From the NCBI GenBank assembly GCA_048359995.1, contig DBGCPK010000008.1:143520-207519 (forward strand): a stretch of DNA of 64,000 nt, in the 5' to 3' direction. A model generated the notes under the pieces. The model searched no databases and was not told the origin of the DNA. It saw only the letters and a program-made list of their open reading frames with translations. Below are positions 60,288 to 64,000 of the stretch, piece after piece (positions within the stretch are counted from its first letter, which is position 1; every line of letters begins with the position of its first letter). The DNA is from UBA3210 sp048359995 (GTDB lineage: Bacteria; Bacillota_I; Bacilli_A; RFN20; CAG-449). The position numbers and the translations under genes are program-made.

Positions 60288-61004
60288 ATGGACGAAACTT
60301 TAATCAATATACACAATCTGACTAAAACTTACGGCAAAAGCAATATTGCCCTGAATGGAATTCATTTGGAAATTCCTTCCGGAAGAATTGTCGGACTTTT
60401 AGGTCCAAACGGCGCAGGAAAGACGACGCTTATCAAAATTCTTACCGGATTGATCAAAAACTATCAAGGTTCCATCTCCATCAACGGCTCGAAGATCGGA
60501 CCGAAAACCAAAGAAATCATCTCCTATCTGCCGGATACCGACTTTATTTCACCGACTTGGACCGTAAAATACGCCGTATCCTATTACGGAGATTTTTTCA
60601 AAGATTTCGACAAAGAAAAAGCGTTGAGATTGCTCCAAAAGTTGGACATTCCTTTGAACAAGAGATTTAAAGCCTTATCCAAAGGAACGCGCGAGAAACT
60701 TCAACTGATTTTGACTTTATCCAGAAATGCTTTGCTTTACATCTTCGATGAGCCGATTGCCGGTGTCGATCCGGCCGCGCGCGACGTCATTTTCGATTTG
60801 ATTCTCCAAAACTATAACAAGTCTGCGACGATTTTAATCTCTACGCACTTGATCGCCGATGCCGAAAGGATACTCGACGACTTTCTATTCATCAAAAAAG
60901 GAGAAATCGTTCGAATCGGAAAAGTCCGGGATACGATAGAAGAAACCGGTAAGACCATCGACGAATTATTCAGGGAGGATTTCAAATGTTCGGCAAACTC
61001 TTAA
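60288..61004 (+). CDS. ABC transporter ATP-binding protein
   Basis: A 238-residue ATPase: Walker A GPNGAGKTTLIK, divergent signature LSKGTREKLQL (SKGT replaces SGGQ), Walker B YIFDEPIAGVDP. The short form and divergent signature match YtrB/BcrA-like ATPases of Bacillota that work with ABC-2 permeases in peptide-antibiotic resistance or envelope stress. AAAGGAG precedes the ATG; no GntR regulator is adjacent. It overlaps the permease by 19 bp. Confidence 0.9.
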   Translation: MDETLINIHNLTKTYGKSNIALNGIHLEIPSGRIVGLLGPNGAGKTTLIKILTGLIKNYQGSISINGSKIGPKTKEIISYLPDTDFISPTWTVKYAVSYYGDFFKDFDKEKALRLLQKLDIPLNKRFKALSKGTREKLQLILTLSRNALLYIFDEPIAGVDPAARDVIFDLILQNYNKSATILISTHLIADAERILDDFLFIKKGEIVRIGKVRDTIEETGKTIDELFREDFKCSANS

Positions 61005-61795
61005 AACACAATTTTTTAGACACTTGGAAGGAATTCTGTTCTCTTTATGGAGTCATTATCGTCTTAGGAGTGCTGCTCGGAGCTGCCGCTTCTACCGGAT
61101 ACGGCGCGCTTTTTACGATTATCTCGATTCTTTTCGGCGGTTCGTTCGTCGCAATCGTAGTCCTTTATATCATCTACGTCTTTCGGATCAGCAATACTTC
61201 GGTATACGGAAAACAAGGTTATCTCACTCATTCGATTCCCGTTTCGGCTCATGAATTGATATTGAGCAAAATACTCACATTATTCATCTATATGCTGGGA
61301 TTTGCGATCAGCCTTTCTTTATCGTTTCTTCTGATCACCATAATCATCAGTCCGGAAGTAGCCTCGGAATTGGTGAGAGGAATATCATTGAAATTCGATG
61401 TCCTGTTGCGCAATCCGCTTTCCGCCTTTCTTTATTTCTTGTATTCCTTAGTCGACGTTCTTGCCGGATTGGTTCTGATACAGTTTATCTTTGCCGCGGC
61501 GAATACGGGAATCACAAGAAACAAGCGCCTTTTGATCGCAATCGTTATCTACATAGGCATTGGCATCGTTCTTTCGATCTTCGAAGAAGTTCTCGATCCG
61601 ATTCAAATCCAAATCGCGCTCGACGCCGATTATCAATTGGTCGCGATCAATCTCAGAACCATTCAACCGGACCAAATATCGGATCTTTCCGCTTCGCTCT
61701 TTTCGGTATGGTCTTTCATTTTGGCGTTTATCGAAATGATCTGTCTGTATTTCCTGACGATTTACATCCTCAATAAAAGAATCGAAATCGAATAA
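60986..61795 (+). CDS. ABC-2 type permease
   Basis: A 269-residue membrane protein with six hydrophobic segments (about 17-65 as two, 88-115, 145-175, 182-202, 238-262). The conserved YGKQGYLTHSIPVSAHELILSK segment is typical of permeases paired with YtrB-like ATPases. The ATG at 60986 has GGGAGG upstream inside the ATPase gene. Substrate unknown. Confidence 0.85.
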   Translation: MFGKLLKHNFLDTWKEFCSLYGVIIVLGVLLGAAASTGYGALFTIISILFGGSFVAIVVLYIIYVFRISNTSVYGKQGYLTHSIPVSAHELILSKILTLFIYMLGFAISLSLSFLLITIIISPEVASELVRGISLKFDVLLRNPLSAFLYFLYSLVDVLAGLVLIQFIFAAANTGITRNKRLLIAIVIYIGIGIVLSIFEEVLDPIQIQIALDADYQLVAINLRTIQPDQISDLSASLFSVWSFILAFIEMICLYFLTIYILNKRIEIE

Positions 61796-61900
61796 TTTCG
61801 CTTTGTAGACGAAAATAAAGGCGACTTGATTTTTTGTCGGACTCAGTTCAAAGTTCCCTGTACATACAAAACGTTTTATTTTGATCGAAAACAGTTTACC

Positions 61901-61931
61901 AAAAAGGCGCGGTTCTGTCCGTGCCTTTTTT
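61901..61931. terminator. Bidirectional terminator, ABC permease / metG
   Basis: AAAAAGGCGCGG (61901-61912) pairs with CCGTGCCTTTTT (61919-61930) with one G-U, giving T runs on both strands. It ends the ABC operon and the convergent metG. Confidence 0.85.
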
Positions 61932-61984
61932 GATTTTCCCTTTATTCGCGCTTTACTCGATTTTTTCTATGAATCGAAAATTTC

Positions 61985-63571
61985 TCAATTTCCCTGAATC
62001 AGCGTTCGGACGTAATCGGTTTCGGATTGCACGTCCAGACGAGGGAACAAAGGATTTCCTTTCGTGACTTTTTGAGATCCCATCGCATCGAATTTCGTCA
62101 AAGAATCGAAAGTTCTCAACTCTTTATCGATACCTAATTGAGAGAAAAGTTCTTCCGTCGCATGCAGCAATACCGGACTCAGCATAATCGCGCTTTGCCT
62201 CAACGCATTTGCCAGATGGTTCATCGCCGATTTCAATTCATTCACTTTTGTTTCGTCTTTCGCCAAAGCCCACGGCTTGCTTTCTTCGATGTACTTGTTC
62301 GCGCGGGAAACGTAGTTCATCACCGTTTCGACCGCTTCGGTGATTTGAAGGCTTTCCATCTTTTCGACATAATCCCGAATCGCTTTCTCCCCTGTTTTTT
62401 CCAGTTCTTCGTCTAAGGAATTCAAATTCCCTTGGTATTCCGGAATCGTTCCGTCAAAATACTTGACGATCATCGATACGGTGCGACTCAATAAATTCCC
62501 GAAATCGTTCGCCAAATCCGTATTGATTCTCTCGACAAATTGATCCGGAGTGAATTGACCGTCCGAACCGAAAACGATCTCTCTGACAAGATAGTATCTC
62601 ACCGCATCTAACCCGTATCTTTCGATGAGCGGTTCCGGTGCGATTACATTTCCCTTGGATTTGCTCATTTTCCCGTCTTTGGTCATCAGCAATCCGTGAA
62701 CGAAAACCCGATCAGGCAGCCTCAATCCCAAAGCCATCAAGAGAATCGGCCAATAAATGACGTGGAAACGCGTGATCTCTTTTCCGACCAAATGAATGAT
62801 TTCCGCATCTTCTCCCCAAAATTTCTGAAACTTATCGTCGTCTTCGGATAAATATCCCAAAGCGGAGATGTAATTGATTAAGGCGTCCAACCAGACGTAA
62901 ACGATGTGCTCCGGATTTTCCTTAACCGGAATCCCCCAGGAAAATGTCGTTCTGGACACGCAAAGATCTTCCAACCCGGGTTTGATGAAGTTATTGATCA
63001 TTTCGTTCTTTCTGGATTCGGGAGTGATGAAATTCGGATTATCCGAATAAAATTTCAAAAGTCTCTCCGCATATTTGCTCGTTCTGAAAAAATACGCCTT
63101 TTCTTTGTCTTTATGAACCGGTCTTCCGCAATCGGGGCAAAGATGCTCCTCGCCGACTTGCGTATCCGTCCAGAATGATTCGCACGGCGTGCAATACCAC
63201 CCTTCGTATTCCCCCAAATAGATATCGTCTTGATTCAAGAGACGGCTGAAAATTTTTTGCACGACATCGATGTGCCTTTCTTCCGTCGTCCGAATGTAAT
63301 CGTCGTTGCTGATTTGAAGACTCGTCCATAATTTCTTCACTCCATCGACGATTTCATCGACGAATTGTTGCGGCGTTTTCCCCGCTTTTTCCGCGTTTTT
63401 CTGAATTTTCTCTCCGTGTTCGTCAGTGCCGGTCAGAAAATACGTTTCTTCTCCCCGCAGGCGGTGATAGCGGGCGATCGTATCGCACAAAGTCGTACAA
63501 TAAGCGTGTCCGATGTGCAATTTTGCACTGGGATAATAGATCGGCGTGGTAACGTAAAATTTTTTTGCCAT
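61985..63571 (-). CDS. metG: Methionyl-tRNA synthetase
   Basis: A 528-residue class I synthetase charging tRNA-Met. The HIGH motif is LHIGHAY, the zinc knuckle CTPCESF...CPDC is present, and KMSKSKGN closes the active site. It lacks the C-terminal tRNA-binding extension of long MetRS forms (about 650), so a separate Arc1p-like domain may exist elsewhere. GAGGAG precedes the ATG at 63571; the longer frame includes a terminator hairpin. Confidence 0.97.
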   Translation of the reverse strand: MAKKFYVTTPIYYPSAKLHIGHAYCTTLCDTIARYHRLRGEETYFLTGTDEHGEKIQKNAEKAGKTPQQFVDEIVDGVKKLWTSLQISNDDYIRTTEERHIDVVQKIFSRLLNQDDIYLGEYEGWYCTPCESFWTDTQVGEEHLCPDCGRPVHKDKEKAYFFRTSKYAERLLKFYSDNPNFITPESRKNEMINNFIKPGLEDLCVSRTTFSWGIPVKENPEHIVYVWLDALINYISALGYLSEDDDKFQKFWGEDAEIIHLVGKEITRFHVIYWPILLMALGLRLPDRVFVHGLLMTKDGKMSKSKGNVIAPEPLIERYGLDAVRYYLVREIVFGSDGQFTPDQFVERINTDLANDFGNLLSRTVSMIVKYFDGTIPEYQGNLNSLDEELEKTGEKAIRDYVEKMESLQITEAVETVMNYVSRANKYIEESKPWALAKDETKVNELKSAMNHLANALRQSAIMLSPVLLHATEELFSQLGIDKELRTFDSLTKFDAMGSQKVTKGNPLFPRLDVQSETDYVRTLIQGN

Positions 63572-63593
63572 AATTTTTCTCCTCTTTGATTTG

Positions 63594-63617
63594 AAAAAAC
63601 CGTCATCGCGATGACGG
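63594..63617 (-). terminator. Terminator of rpmE
   Basis: The perfect palindrome CCGTCATCGCGATGACGG (63600-63617) followed by six Ts on the minus strand, eight bases past the rpmE stop. It separates rpmE from metG. Confidence 0.9.
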
Positions 63618-63624
63618 TTGCTCA

Positions 63625-63828
63625 TTATTTCATTCCGTATTTCTTCATGAAGCGATCAACGCGACCGTCCGCCTGAGTAAATCTCTGTTTACCGGTATAG
63701 AACGGATGGCAGTTGGAACAGGTGTCAACCCGAATCTCTTTCACGGTCGAACCGGTTTCAAAGGTATTGCCGCAAGTTACGCAAGTAACCTTCGTACGGT
63801 AATAATTTGGATGTATTCCGTTTTTCAT
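63625..63828 (-). CDS. rpmE: 50S ribosomal protein L31
   Basis: A 67-residue L31 of the zinc-binding (C+) type with CVTCG and CSNCHPFYTGK. The ATG at 63828 has GAAGGAG upstream, and the mature start MKNGIHPNYY is typical. The longer open frame runs through the mRNA leader hairpin. The gene has its own promoter and terminator. Confidence 0.97.
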   Translation of the reverse strand: MKNGIHPNYYRTKVTCVTCGNTFETGSTVKEIRVDTCSNCHPFYTGKQRFTQADGRVDRFMKKYGMK

Positions 63829-63848
63829 CAGCTTAATCTCCTTCCGCC

Positions 63849-63911
63849 TTAAACCTCCAGTGGGTTTAAAGTAAGCGTGTTTATCATAGCAAAGATGAGA
63901 AATAAGAGCAA
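63849..63911 (-). promoter_or_regulatory. rpmE promoter and leader hairpin
   Basis: TTGCTC (63906-63911), a 17-base spacer and TATGAT (63883-63888) form the promoter. The leader contains a perfect 7-bp hairpin TTAAACC/GGTTTAA with a 7-base loop (63849-63869), five bases before the ribosome site. L31 leaders binding L31 are known in Bacillota; whether this hairpin is one is inference. Confidence 0.6.
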
Positions 63912-64000
63912 GCGTTTTTCTCGAAAAACGCGTCTTCTGCACGCATTTTCTTAAAAATTCCTTTTTTTAACGCTTATGGGATCGTTCGCCGTCCCTTAGT
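63912..64000. other. Right edge: possible last codons of a minus-strand gene
   Basis: From the right edge a minus-strand frame reads LRDGERSHKR then TAA (63967-63969), which could be the end of a gene beyond the window. An inverted repeat GCGTTTTT/AAAAACGC lies at 63912-63931. Too short to assign. Confidence 0.3.

Noticed and set aside
1..64000. Mycoplasma-type code (TGA as Trp)
   Set aside because: TGA ends many conserved genes here (for example secA, ricT, cas9) and an RF2 gene is present; the single in-frame TGA in the XRE gene is better explained as a mutation.
1..64000. tRNA, rRNA, tmRNA, RNase P RNA, insertion sequences or prophage genes
   Set aside because: I scanned the intergenic stretches and saw no cloverleaf, conserved RNA core, transposase or phage structural gene.

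Overview
The window is a 64 kb piece of a bacterial chromosome, most likely from an uncultured low-to-mid GC member of the Bacillota (class Bacilli, perhaps a gut lineage near the Erysipelotrichales or Acholeplasmatales; this placement is inference). Support comes from Bacillus-like gene orders (dnaX-ybaB-recR-tmk-holB-ricT-rsmI; rpsF-ssb-rpsR; dnaB-walJ-rlmH; rpmE next to metG), clear sigma-A-type promoters, AGGAGG ribosome binding sites, and UGA used as a stop (a UGA-reading RF2 gene is present). No rRNA or tRNA gene was found.

Layout: 1-9.8 kb: end of an unknown gene, a TetR-regulated ABC exporter, a membrane protein, ferritin, an acetyltransferase, thyA-folA, a DegV protein, an ATP-grasp enzyme and an esterase. 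9.8-18.5 kb: a tightly overlapped minus-strand run (secA, prfB with a programmed frameshift, a YitT protein, a membrane-anchored protein, a lipoprotein CtpA-type protease, uvrB, the esterase). 18.5-26.4 kb: cold-shock gene, comFC/comFA, a SpoIIQ-like degenerate LytM protein, rpiB, tsaC, a Fic protein and prfA-prmC. 26.7-35 kb: a lipoprotein/phosphodiesterase pair and the replication-repair-translation operon dnaX to rsmI. 35-37 kb: a HIT-family gene whose middle has been replaced by an ATPase plus a broken XRE regulator. 37-47.6 kb: ZIP transporter, a giant YfhO protein and the operons rlmH-walJ-dnaB-rplI-gdpP and rpsR-ssb-rpsF.

48.8-55.8 kb is a type II-A CRISPR-Cas locus, visibly more AT-rich than its surroundings. 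It has an array of ten full repeats plus one degenerate terminal repeat, csn2, cas2, cas1 and cas9 (minus strand), and a divergent tracrRNA (plus strand). Cas9 and Cas1 are intact with all catalytic residues. cas2 carries one, and csn2 three, apparent single-base frameshifts, so interference looks preserved while spacer acquisition looks lost, unless these are assembly errors.

55.9-64 kb: a histidine phosphatase, a TIM-barrel isomerase, then two small accessory genes (MazG-like and pyroglutamyl-peptidase-like) stacked at the 3' end of an RlmD/RumA-type RNA methyltransferase gene. A 34-bp exact duplication of the methyltransferase tail flanks one of them, which suggests integrase-free cassette-like insertion at the rumA tail. 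An ABC-2 transporter pair, metG and rpmE close the window.
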